The notes beneath the pieces were generated by a model that saw nothing but the letters and a program-made list of their open reading frames with translations, was not told the DNA's origin and did no database searches. The translations under genes were made by a program, and so were the position numbers. Positions 44,047-52,403 of a stretch of 64,000 nt of DNA are shown here, in pieces (the first letter of the stretch is position 1; each line of letters begins with the position of its first letter). The stretch comes from Carnobacterium_A antarcticum (GTDB taxonomy: Bacteria > Bacillota > Bacilli > Lactobacillales > Carnobacteriaceae), in NCBI RefSeq assembly GCF_042658365.1, contig NZ_JBHSQC010000015.1. The stretch is one strand, 5' to 3'.

Positions 44047-44253
44047 ATGCGATGAGTTGACTCTGACCAGGTGACTTCGGTCATTTCGCTGCGGCGACTA
44101 GTGGTTAGAATTAGACAAGGCACACCGTACTTAGGTACAACTGCGAGATGCAGGTGTTTGGACCCCTCTGTTTTGTGGAATTCATGGGACCTATTTATGA
44201 AAATAAATATTGTCGGAAAAGGTACTGGCTTTTGTCAGTGCCTTTTTTTTTGC
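44046..44253 (+). ncRNA. Candidate structured small RNA of about 200 nucleotides, unrecognised
   Basis: A transcript from the promoter at 44011-44039 would run to an intrinsic terminator at 44217-44253 (AAAAGGTACTGGC, loop, GTCAGTGCCTTTTTT). The body folds well on paper. Ends 44052-44058 (ATGAGTT) and 44179-44185 (AATTCAT) can close it. Two hairpins have UNCG tetraloops (TGAC-TTCG-GTCA at 44072-44083 and CGC-TGCG-GCG at 44087-44096). Two more, GTAC-TTAG-GTAC (44127-44138) and CTGC/GCAG (44141-44153), are flanked by ACACC/GGTGT. It does not look like tmRNA, RNase P or SRP RNA by recognised motifs. Confidence 0.5.
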
Positions 44254-44429
44254 GATAAAAATAACGATTGTAATTAATGTTATTGCGAAATGAATTAAAG
44301 AGCAAGTTTAAGGCAATCATAAAAGAGTAGGAAAACCCTTCTTTTGATTGAAAACCATTCGTTGCAATTTGTGATCCACAAGGTAAAATAAAGAGAACAG
44401 TATCTGTTATCTTGAAGGGAGTACAAAAG

Positions 44430-45853
44430 TTGGAAACAAATGCATTAGGAGTTATTTGGTCATTGGTGTATGTGAGAGTCATCTTAAGCGGCGTTTCGCT
44501 GATGCAAAAAAATGGCACTTGAAAGAAGAAAGTTCACGCAAACTTATCCATATCCTATTAGGGAATTGGGTTTTTATTGCATTGTATTATTTTACGTCGC
44601 CTATAGCAGCAGCAATCGTTCCTATGCTAGCGATCATAATGAATTACCTGTCTGTTGAAAAAGGTTTGATCAAGGCCATGGAACGGTCAGAAAATAAAAC
44701 ATTTGGAACGGTCTGGTACGCAGTATCTTTGTTGCTGCTTATTAGCAGCGCTTTGTATTTGGATAAGCTTTATTTAGCTTTAGGCGGAATCTTGAGTATG
44801 GCTTATGGTGATGGTTTAGCAGCAGTCGTAGGAACAAAATGGGGCAAAATTAAATTACCCGCTAAATTTGGCGACAAAACACTAGAAGGTTCAGTAACAG
44901 TTTTTAGTGTAGTAGCCGTCATTACTGGTTTTCTTGCTTATATCTATTTACCGGTTCCTTTCATTCTGGTTGGAGTGGCGGCTGGCTTTTGCGGTATGCT
45001 TTTAGAGTTATTTACGACTAGGGGTTACGACAATTTAAGTTTTCCAATTGGAATAGCTGTTTTATTGTATTTATTTAGTTTTCCGCTGCTGACCGGTATG
45101 ATTGTTAACAGTGTTTTGACTGTATTCATTCTATTTGTAGCTTGGTTAGTCGATGCACTAACGGCCAGATCTTGTCTAACAGCTTATCTAGTCGGAACAG
45201 TGTTGTATGTGTTCGGCGGGTGGACGGTTTATTCAGCAATGATCCTTTTTGCGGGTCTCGGAAGTGGTTTGAGCAAACTTGGCATAGAGCAAAAAGTTGC
45301 AGCGACTCAGTTACACGAACGAAAAGGCACACGTGGTTCTGTACAAGTGATTGCGAATGCTCTTCCAGCTGTTCTTTTTGTACTTATTGCCTGCTTAACT
45401 CAAAATGATGCGTTTAAATTGGCAGCGTTGGTTAGTTTTGCTGCAGCTAGTGCCGATACCTTTTCTTCAGAGGTAGGCATGCTGAGCAGCAAGCCGCCGA
45501 TTTCGATTTTAACGCTGAAGCCTTTACAAACAGGGTTGTCTGGCGGAATAAGTGTGTTGGGTCTGCTTAGTGGTATCGTAGGTTCAGGTATAATCGCTTT
45601 ATTAGCTTTAGGTCAGTATTCTGTCCAAATTTTTTTGATGGTGTGGTTATTCGGTTTTATTGGAACAGTGATAGACAGTGTATTTGGCAGTACTTTGCAA
45701 GCCAAATATAAAAGTGCAAGTGGGATAACAGAACGCAAAACTCAAAATGGTCAACTGCTCGAACAGGTTTCCGGCTTAGGGTTTATTACCAACGATGTGA
45801 TTAACTTTGTGACCGTAATGGTGACGGGACTTTTATTTGTCTTATTTGTTTGA
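44430..45853 (+). CDS. Dolichol-kinase-like/DUF92 fusion (VTE5-VTE6-like), apparent frameshift at 44507-44513
   Basis: The joined product is a polytopic membrane protein of about 474 residues. Its N-terminal half is like CTP-dependent phytol/dolichol kinase (GDGLAAVVGTKWGK, DKTLEGSVTVF near residue 150). Its C-terminal half is a DUF92/TMEM19-like domain (ERKGTRGSVQVIANALPA, SADTFSSEVGM). GAAGGGAG is 8 bases before TTG 44430, and that reading (LETNALGVIWSLVYV...) stops after 30 codons. The rest is open in another frame that has no ribosome site of its own. The switch falls at an A7 run (44506-44512) which holds the -1 slippery heptamer A-AAA-AAT. Isoprenol phosphorylation is the inferred role. 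Confidence 0.72.
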
Positions 45854-45936
45854 GTAGTTGCGTTCCATTAACAAGGATGTGTTAAAATAAAAGCAGTTAA
45901 TGAAAAATGAGGAACCAATAGAAAGTAGGGAAAACG

Positions 45937-46872
45937 ATGAATGTGATCGATTTGCATTGTGATGCATTATTAAAACTACAAGAAGCTAAAGGACAACTAA
46001 GTTTTAAAGATTCAAAAGAATTGAATGTCAACCTAAGCCGTCTAAAAGAAGGAAAAGTAAAAATCCAAGCTTTTGCTATTTTTCTTGATCCCGCTATTGT
46101 CGTAGAAGAAAAGTACGCAGCAGCTTTGGAACAAATCACTTATTATCAAGAAGAAGTATTAGCTAAGAATCCTGAAATGAAACAAATCAAGCAATGGGAA
46201 GATATACATACTCTGCAAGAAAGCGAAATTGGTTCCTTTTTAACGTTAGAAGGAGTTGAAGCGATTGGAAATGATTTGACAAAGCTAGACCACTTGTTAG
46301 ATTTAGGGGTGTTATCCGTAGGGCTGACATGGAATCCTGCTAACTTAGCCGCAGACGGTATTCAAGAACCAAGAGGCGGGGGGTTAACATCTTTTGGTTT
46401 TGAAATCGTTAAACGCTTAAATGAACGAAAAGTCTTTACGGATGTGGCTCATTTAAGTGTCAAGGGTTTTTGGGACGTCATGGAAGCAGCGAAATATCCG
46501 ATTGCGACACATTCCAATGTGTTGCGTTTATGCCGCCACGTTAGAAATTTAAACGACGATCAAATCAAAGCTTTGGTTAAAAGAGATGCCATGATACACG
46601 TCGTTTACAATCCGCCTTTTACAGTTGACGAAGGAGAATTAAAAGGAGCCGCGATACCGGACCTAGTGCGTCATATTGAGGCATTAGTGGATTTAGGAGC
46701 GGTTGCTAACATCGGTTTTGGATCTGACTTTGATGGAATCAGTTCGCATATTGAAGGATTGACACATGCAGGCGAAGTACAAAACTTGATTTTGGCTTTG
46801 TGCGAAACATTCACTAAAGAAGAAGTTGCAGGTTTTACCGGCCGAAATTTTTTAGAACATTTGCCTAAATAA
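45937..46872 (+). CDS. Membrane dipeptidase family (peptidase M19)
   Basis: This 311-residue renal-dipeptidase-like zinc enzyme has D-L-H-C-D near residue 5 (first metal pair), the bridging glutamate in TLEGVEAI, ATHSN and FGSDFDG. Bacterial members hydrolyse dipeptides, including those with D-residues, and some beta-lactams. No signal peptide is seen, so it is cytosolic. The start is ATG 45937, preceded by AGTAGGGAAA. It is a single gene ending at a hairpin terminator. Its substrate range is unknown. Confidence 0.9.
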   Translation: MNVIDLHCDALLKLQEAKGQLSFKDSKELNVNLSRLKEGKVKIQAFAIFLDPAIVVEEKYAAALEQITYYQEEVLAKNPEMKQIKQWEDIHTLQESEIGSFLTLEGVEAIGNDLTKLDHLLDLGVLSVGLTWNPANLAADGIQEPRGGGLTSFGFEIVKRLNERKVFTDVAHLSVKGFWDVMEAAKYPIATHSNVLRLCRHVRNLNDDQIKALVKRDAMIHVVYNPPFTVDEGELKGAAIPDLVRHIEALVDLGAVANIGFGSDFDGISSHIEGLTHAGEVQNLILALCETFTKEEVAGFTGRNFLEHLPK

Positions 46873-46886
46873 TGAACTGCTGGACT

Positions 46887-46925
46887 GAACTAGTTGTGAT
46901 AGTTAAAACAACTGGTTCTTTTTTA
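46887..46925 (+). terminator. Terminator of the M19 dipeptidase gene
   Basis: GAACTAGTTGT (46887-46897) pairs with ACAACTGGTTC (46908-46918), followed by TTTTTTT. Confidence 0.82.
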
Positions 46926-47063
46926 TCAAAATTATACTGATTTCATAAAGAATGAATTAGAACAAACTTTCACATGGCTGCTTTCTTATCCTTGAATTAA
47001 TCCTTTTTTTGGCGTATGCTACTAAAAGAGCTGAAAAGAAATAAAGTAGGTGAGGAAGGTTAT

Positions 47064-47450
47064 ATGAAACAATTAAAAAAATACAGTTTGATCATCATTG
47101 GCTTGGCGTCATTTGTTCTTGGAGCTATTGGCTCGTTCTTACCGTTACTGCCTACTACGCCGTTCTTGCTATTAGCACTTTACTGTTTTACTCGGAGCTC
47201 AGAAAAGTTCAACTGGTGGTTGAAATCAACAAAACTTTACCAAAATTATGTGGGGGAATATTTAGAGCACCGCTCTATCTCAATTGATAAAAAAATAAAG
47301 ATGTTGATCAGCATTTATATTATGGTAGGAATATCTATTTATTTTGTTCCTATTTTATTGATTAAAGTGATGTTGGGCCTGATGCTTGTTACTCAAACCG
47401 TTGTTTTATTATTCTTTGTTAAAACAAGAAAAATCAATGAAAACGAATAA
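47064..47450 (+). CDS. YbaN family (DUF454) membrane protein
   Basis: This 128-residue membrane protein has three to four helices and the family motif GAIGSFLPLLPTTPFLLLALYCFTRSS (split over residues 17-43). A basic loop with HRSISIDKKIK follows. Function is unknown for the family. I start at ATG 47064, with GAGGAAGG close upstream; a longer reading from 47016 lacks a ribosome site. It is a single gene before a strong terminator. Confidence 0.85.
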   Translation: MKQLKKYSLIIIGLASFVLGAIGSFLPLLPTTPFLLLALYCFTRSSEKFNWWLKSTKLYQNYVGEYLEHRSISIDKKIKMLISIYIMVGISIYFVPILLIKVMLGLMLVTQTVVLLFFVKTRKINENE

Positions 47451-47454
47451 ATAA

Positions 47455-47495
47455 AAGGCTCAGTAAGGGTTATTCCCTTTGCTGAGCCTTTTTTA
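47455..47495. terminator. Bidirectional terminator between ybaN-like and spx genes
   Basis: AAAGGCTCAGTAAGGG (47455-47470) pairs with CCCTTTGCTGAGCCTTTT (47475-47492), with T runs, between convergent genes. Confidence 0.9.
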
Positions 47496-47506
47496 ATTTT
47501 TTGTTG

Positions 47507-47911
47507 TTAATAGCCCATCGGCAATTGTTTTTGTAATTCTTGCAGTTCTAACTTCCGGACATCTCGAGGTAAGAACCGGCGAATATCTTCTTCGTTAAAC
47601 CCGACTTGCAGCCTTTTTTCATCGATTAAGATGGGGCGGCGAATTAAACCTGGGTTTTTCAGAATCAATTCGAGCAATTCTTGTAAAGGCATCTCCTCTA
47701 AAGAAATATTTAAACTTTGAAAGACTTGCGAACGAAAAGAAATAATTTCTTCCGTACCATTTTCAGTCAGCCTTAGAATTGATTTAAGTTCAGCGATCGA
47801 TAACGGTTCATTGAAGATATTCTTTTCTAAGTAATCTATGTGGTTTGCTTCCAACCATGCACGCGCTTTTCGGCAAGACGCACAACTTGGGGATGTATAT
47901 AAAGTAATCAT
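47507..47911 (-). CDS. spx: Spx-family transcriptional regulator
   Basis: Spx binds RNA polymerase alpha subunits and controls disulfide-stress genes. The 134-residue protein has the redox switch C10-A-S-C13 and the ArsC-like fold. The C-terminal part carries SFRSQVF and the RRPILID strand. ATG 47911 follows GGAGGAC. Its promoter has a 12-T tract as spacer (48001-48028), which could switch expression. Firmicutes usually keep one or two copies; whether this is SpxA1 or SpxA2 is not decided here. Confidence 0.9.
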   Translation of the reverse strand: MITLYTSPSCASCRKARAWLEANHIDYLEKNIFNEPLSIAELKSILRLTENGTEEIISFRSQVFQSLNISLEEMPLQELLELILKNPGLIRRPILIDEKRLQVGFNEEDIRRFLPRDVRKLELQELQKQLPMGY

Positions 47912-48000
47912 TTTTATGTCCTCCTTATTAAGTCAAAACAGATGTTGAGCTAAGCAAGTGGAGCGAAGAAGAAAGGATTAAGTAAACCCTTACAATTAAT

Positions 48001-48028
48001 AGTATAAACTAAAAAAAAAAAAATACAA
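48001..48028 (-). promoter_or_regulatory. Promoter of spx with homopolymer spacer
   Basis: Minus strand: TTGTAT (48023-48028), a 16-base spacer containing 12 T in a row, and TATACT (48001-48006). The run on the plus strand is A13 (48011-48023). Gain or loss of one base would change the spacer to 17 or 15, altering promoter strength. Confidence 0.65.
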
Positions 48029-48117
48029 TAGGTTTTGCCACATTTCGGCCACAATTTTAAACATTTATCCTAAAAAGAAACATTTGCCACGAACGCAATC
48101 TAGTTTCGTTAACTAGT

Positions 48118-48146
48118 TTGCATAGTTATGTGTTCTATGATAAAAT
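48118..48146 (+). promoter_or_regulatory. Likely promoter of the hemolysin III gene
   Basis: TTGCAT (48118-48123), 17 bases, TAAAAT (48141-48146). The hairpin CTAGTT/AACTAG (48100-48116) lies just upstream. The rest of the 305-base gap between spx and this gene holds only the spx promoter. Confidence 0.5.
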
Positions 48147-48216
48147 AAAAAAACAAAGAACGTTGCTCTCGAAAGAAGCGCGTTGGAATCAAATGACAGG
48201 GAACGGAGGAAGCAAG

Positions 48217-48864
48217 ATGAAAAAAAATGAAGTTTTTTCTAAACGATACTTAATCACAAATGAAGTTCTAAACGCGGTCACTCATGGTATTGGTGTCGGA
48301 TTGAGTATCGCTGGATTAATCGTCTTACTCTTAAAAGGGGCGCAAACAGGTTCCACGTTGGAGATAGTATCCTATAGTATTTTTGGTGCTTCTTTGATTT
48401 TGCTGTACTTATGTTCGACCCTTTACCACAGTTTGATTTTCACGCGCGCCCGAAAATTATTTAAAATTTTTGACCATAGCAGTATCTATGTCTTGATTGC
48501 TGGAAGTTATACACCGTTGTGTTTGATCACAATAGGCGGCGCAAAAGGCTGGGCATTATTCTATGTCGTATGGGTCATTGCTATCTTAGGAATTATTTAC
48601 AAGAGTCTTTGGATTGAAAAGTTTAAAAATTTATCGACAGTGTTGTATATTGGCATGGGTTGGTTGTGTATGGTAGCGATCAAAGAACTTTATGCGGGAT
48701 TAGGCACGAATGGCTTTGGCCTATTGTTAGCTGGCGGATTGGCTTTTACCATTGGAGCAGCTTTCTACAGCATGCGTTCCGTAAAATTTATGCATGTTTT
48801 ATGGCATTTGTTTGTAATGACCGGAACTGGATTTATGTATTTTGCAATCTTGTTATATACCTAA
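48217..48864 (+). CDS. Hemolysin III / PAQR-family membrane protein
   Basis: This 215-residue protein has seven helices and the HlyIII/PAQR motif set: NAVTHGIGV near the start, SSIYVLIAGSYTP and LWHLFVMTG near the end, with histidines of the putative zinc site. The family has ceramidase-like chemistry in eukaryotes and an unproven role in bacteria, despite the hemolysin label. I use ATG 48217, because CGGAGG is well placed; a reading from 48118 adds 33 residues without one. It is a single gene with its own promoter. Confidence 0.87.
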   Translation: MKKNEVFSKRYLITNEVLNAVTHGIGVGLSIAGLIVLLLKGAQTGSTLEIVSYSIFGASLILLYLCSTLYHSLIFTRARKLFKIFDHSSIYVLIAGSYTPLCLITIGGAKGWALFYVVWVIAILGIIYKSLWIEKFKNLSTVLYIGMGWLCMVAIKELYAGLGTNGFGLLLAGGLAFTIGAAFYSMRSVKFMHVLWHLFVMTGTGFMYFAILLYT

Positions 48865-48889
48865 ACAATAAAAAAACTAAAAAATGATC

Positions 48890-48934
48890 AACTCAAGTTC
48901 CTACATAAAAGAGAAAGGAGCTTGAGTTTTTTTG
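48890..48934 (+). terminator. Terminator of the hemolysin III gene
   Basis: AACTCAAGTTCCT (48890-48902) pairs with AGGAGCTTGAGTT (to 48928, one wobble), followed by a T run. Confidence 0.85.
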
Positions 48935-49067
48935 TCGGTTGGTTTATCTAAATTCTTTCATAAAGTAAGTACTTTAAAATTGACAGTCATAATTTAGAAA
49001 GCTAAGCTAAAACTATATGCTGTTAGGTTAGAAAAAGGAATGTTAAGCTCATAAAAGGAGGGTCTTT

Positions 49068-50705
49068 ATGAAAAAGAAGTTGAGGGTTACCAGTTTTTTG
49101 ATGATGGGGATTTTTATGTTAGCAGCTTGCGGCAATGGGGAAAGTTCAACAGGTTCAGATACTGCTGAAGTTCCGCAAAAAATGGTCGCAACGGCTACAG
49201 GAGAATTAGCTACATTAGATAGTGCTTTGTATAGCGATGTTACGAGTTCTGATGCTATTGGGCAAATTTTTGAAGGGCTGTATCGGATTGATGGCAAAAA
49301 TAATCCCGAGCTAGGATTAGCTGAAAGTGAACCGGATGTAAGTGAAGATGGCAAAACGTATACATTTAAGTTGAGAGAGGCTGTGTGGTCAAATGGAGAT
49401 GCTGTTACAGCAGAAGACTTTGTTTATGCTTTTCAAAAAGTCGTTGATCCTGAAAATGGTTCACCTAGTTCAAATCAAATGGATATCTTTAAAAATGCTG
49501 CAGCTATCCGTAATGGAGAAATGGCTTTAGAGGAATTAGGGGTAAAAGCAGTAGATGAAAAAACACTGGAGTTAACTTTAGAAAACCCGATTACTTATCT
49601 GCCAAAATTATTAACAGGCACCCCGTTTTTCCCGCAAAATAAAAATTTTGCTGGCGATCAAGGACAACAGTATGGAACGCATAGCGATAAAGTCGTCACG
49701 AATGGACCTTTTACCATTTCCAAATGGAACGGAACCAATTTGAACTGGACCTTTACCAAAAACCCTGAGTATTGGGATGCCGAAAACGTTAAAATGGAAC
49801 AAATCGATGTTGAAGTTATTAAAGAAACCAGTACCGGCGTGAATTTGTTTGATAGCGGAGATGTTCAATACACCACGTTAGCCAATGAATATGCCAAACA
49901 GTACCAAGATTCACCGGATTATCATGATCAATTAAAGTTTTTATACGGATACGTTTCATACAATGAAAAGCGCGAGATCACTGGAAATGTGCACTTGCGA
50001 AGAGCTTTATCTTTAGCAGTCGATAAAGAAGTCTTTACCAATACTGTTTTGAATGATGGTTCTCAACCGTTAAATGGAATCATACCAGCGGGTTATGCCA
50101 GCAATCCCGAAACCGATGAAGATTTTCGTGCTGAAAACGGGGATTTTTTAGCCTACGATGTTGAAGCCGCACAAGCTGAATGGGAAACAGCAAAAAAAGA
50201 GTTGGGACAGACAGAAATACAATTGGAATTATTAACATCGGACACAGAAGCATCTAAAAAAACTGGCGAATTTTTACAAGCACAATTCGAACAGAATCTG
50301 CCAGGTTTATCCATTAGTTTGCGAAATGTGCCGTTAAAAAATCGTTTGAATTTAACCGAACAAGGCGAATTTGATATGGCCTTTTCAACTTGGACACCTG
50401 ATTATGAAGACCCTATTAACTTTTTAGAAATTTATCAATCTACCGGCGGTTTAAATACAAGTGGATATGTGAGTGAAGCCTACGATCAAGGCATTAATGA
50501 GGTCAAATCTACATTAGCCATCGACCCATTAAAGCGTTGGGAAAAAATGTTGGAATTAGAAAAACTATTGATCGAGCAAGATGCCGTGATCACGCCTATT
50601 TACCAAGGCGCACAAGCTTACTTGTTGGCGCCTGAAGTTAAAAATTTATTAGTTTTGCCGTTAGGACGAACAGTTTCTTATCGCTTAGTCTCAATAGAGG
50701 AATAA
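49068..50705 (+). CDS. Peptide-binding lipoprotein, OppA/SBP_bac_5 type
   Basis: This 545-residue extracellular lipoprotein has a signal peptide ending LAAC (cysteine near residue 21), a long binding domain with the SBP_bac_5 pattern of YTFKLREAVWSNGDAVTAEDF, and RRALSLAVDKEVF. It probably captures oligopeptides for an Opp-type importer whose permease and ATPases are not beside it. ATG 49068 follows AAAGGAGGG. A TTGACA at 48980-48985 is a possible -35, but the paired -10 is weak. Confidence 0.9.
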   Translation: MKKKLRVTSFLMMGIFMLAACGNGESSTGSDTAEVPQKMVATATGELATLDSALYSDVTSSDAIGQIFEGLYRIDGKNNPELGLAESEPDVSEDGKTYTFKLREAVWSNGDAVTAEDFVYAFQKVVDPENGSPSSNQMDIFKNAAAIRNGEMALEELGVKAVDEKTLELTLENPITYLPKLLTGTPFFPQNKNFAGDQGQQYGTHSDKVVTNGPFTISKWNGTNLNWTFTKNPEYWDAENVKMEQIDVEVIKETSTGVNLFDSGDVQYTTLANEYAKQYQDSPDYHDQLKFLYGYVSYNEKREITGNVHLRRALSLAVDKEVFTNTVLNDGSQPLNGIIPAGYASNPETDEDFRAENGDFLAYDVEAAQAEWETAKKELGQTEIQLELLTSDTEASKKTGEFLQAQFEQNLPGLSISLRNVPLKNRLNLTEQGEFDMAFSTWTPDYEDPINFLEIYQSTGGLNTSGYVSEAYDQGINEVKSTLAIDPLKRWEKMLELEKLLIEQDAVITPIYQGAQAYLLAPEVKNLLVLPLGRTVSYRLVSIEE

Positions 50706-50793
50706 ACTGAAAAGTAAGTTTGATAAGAAAAGAGAGAAAACAGCTTGTTTTCTTTCTTTTTTTTGTTTAGAAAATATTTTCTTTTTAAATGTG

Positions 50794-50822
50794 TTGACGA
50801 AAACATTTTCATGAAGTAGAAT
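50794..50822 (+). promoter_or_regulatory. Promoter of the PTS-nanE operon with cre-like element
   Basis: TTGACG (50794-50799), 17 bases and TAGAAT (50817-50822) form a strong promoter. CGAAAACATTTTCA (50798-50811) lies between the boxes; read in reverse it differs from the cre consensus at two positions. CcpA or another repressor could block RNA polymerase here. Confidence 0.6.
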
Positions 50823-50860
50823 AAAGCAACAGAAATGAAAAAGTTAAAGGAGCGAAAAAA

Positions 50861-52399
50861 ATGAAAACATTCTTTGAAAAAGCACAACAATTTGGAAAAT
50901 CATTTATGTTACCGATTGCAATCTTACCAGCAGCAGGTTTGTTGCTTGGAATTGGTGGCGCTTTATCAAACCCGAACACCGTTAGTGCTTATCCGGTTTT
51001 AGATGTGAGTTGGCTGCAAGCTATTTTTACAGTCATGAGCAGTGCCGGAAATATCGTCTTTGCTAATTTACCTGTCATCTTTGCGGTCGGTGTTGCTATT
51101 GGACTAGCTCGTAATGATAAAGGTACAGCTGCGTTGGCTGCGTTGATCGGTTACCTCGTAATGCATTCAACAACAAATGCTATTCTAGGGCTTACTGGCC
51201 AGTTGGTTACGGAAGATTTAGCTGCTGTTGGTCAAGGCGTTACACTAGGTATTCAAACTCTTGAGTCTGGTGTTTTTGGTGGTTTAGTAGTAGGAATCAT
51301 GGCTTCTTGGCTGCATAACCGTTATTATAAAATTGAATTGCCGCAGTATCTCGGTTTCTTCGGAGGTTCACGTTTTGTTCCGATCGTCACTTCTTTAGGA
51401 GCCATTATTTTAGGTACGATCATGTACTTTGTTTGGCCTTTCTTCCAAGGAATTATTTTTAGTATCGGAGATGTCGTTAATGCAACTGGATACATCGGAA
51501 CTTTCTTCTACGGCTTTATCTTGCGACTTTTAGGACCCTTTGGACTACACCATATTTTCTACTTGCCTTTCTGGCAAACCGCTTTAGGTGGAACATTGGA
51601 AGTTGGTGGCCATCTAGTTCAAGGAACACAAAATATCTTCTTCGCTCAATTGGCCGATCCTTCAACAACACAATTCTTTGAAGGAACTTCACGTTTCATG
51701 TCTGGCCGTTTCATCACAATGATGTTTGGTTTGGTAGGAGCTGCTTATGCGATTTACAAAACCGCTAAACCTGAAAATAAAAAAGTTGTCGGCGGGCTGA
51801 TGTTATCTGCAGCTTTAACTTCTTTTTTAACAGGAATCACTGAACCGCTTGAGTTCTCGTTTTTATTTATTGCACCACCATTATATGTCGTACATGCATT
51901 TTTTGATGGCTTAGCCTTTATGATGGCTCACATTTTCGAAATTACCATCGGGCAAACATTCTCTGGCGGATTTATTGACTTTATCCTATTTGGAGTTTTG
52001 CAAGGAAATGCCAAAACACATTGGATGTATGTTATCGTTATAGGGATCGTTTGGTTCTTCTTGTATTATTTCACTTTCAAGTTCTTGATTTTAAAATTCA
52101 ATTTCAAAACGCCTGGACGGACAGATAAACTAGAAGTAGCTGAAAGCAAAGAAAAGCCAGAAGGACGAGCACTTAATATCATCAACGCTTTAGGCGGAGA
52201 AGAGAACTTGGTCAATGTAGATAACTGTGCTACTCGTTTACGTGTTACTGTTAAGGATGGGACAAAAGTTAACGAAGCTCAGTTGCAGGAAACCGGCAGC
52301 AAAGGCGTCGTGATCAAAGGAAATGGAGTTCAAGTTATTTACGGCCCGCAAGTGACGGTCATCAAAAATGAAGTAACCGAATTATTAGGAGATGAATAA
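50861..52399 (+). CDS. PTS EIICB permease, glucose/N-acetylglucosamine/maltose family
   Basis: This 512-residue phosphotransferase permease has an EIIC domain (about 1-405, ten helices, with GITEPLEFSFLFIAPPLY and GGHLVQGTQNIFFAQLADPS) and an EIIB domain (about 425-510) with the phospho-cysteine C456 in DNCATRLRVTV. No EIIA domain is present, so it relies on a shared EIIA. The next gene, 4 bases after, is nanE, so the sugar may be N-acetylmannosamine, imported as its 6-phosphate. This is inference from context. The strong promoter and ribosome site AAAGGAGCG suggest high expression. Confidence 0.88.
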   Translation: MKTFFEKAQQFGKSFMLPIAILPAAGLLLGIGGALSNPNTVSAYPVLDVSWLQAIFTVMSSAGNIVFANLPVIFAVGVAIGLARNDKGTAALAALIGYLVMHSTTNAILGLTGQLVTEDLAAVGQGVTLGIQTLESGVFGGLVVGIMASWLHNRYYKIELPQYLGFFGGSRFVPIVTSLGAIILGTIMYFVWPFFQGIIFSIGDVVNATGYIGTFFYGFILRLLGPFGLHHIFYLPFWQTALGGTLEVGGHLVQGTQNIFFAQLADPSTTQFFEGTSRFMSGRFITMMFGLVGAAYAIYKTAKPENKKVVGGLMLSAALTSFLTGITEPLEFSFLFIAPPLYVVHAFFDGLAFMMAHIFEITIGQTFSGGFIDFILFGVLQGNAKTHWMYVIVIGIVWFFLYYFTFKFLILKFNFKTPGRTDKLEVAESKEKPEGRALNIINALGGEENLVNVDNCATRLRVTVKDGTKVNEAQLQETGSKGVVIKGNGVQVIYGPQVTVIKNEVTELLGDE

Positions 52400-52403
52400 G
52401 TAA

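Noticed and set aside
44071..44277. A 68-codon plus-strand reading inside the structured RNA
   Set aside because: Composition is driven by the hairpins and terminator, it has no ribosome site, and the terminator lies inside it.
44195..44518. A 107-codon minus-strand reading
   Set aside because: It runs antisense over the candidate RNA terminator and the start of the DUF92 fusion gene and resembles no protein.
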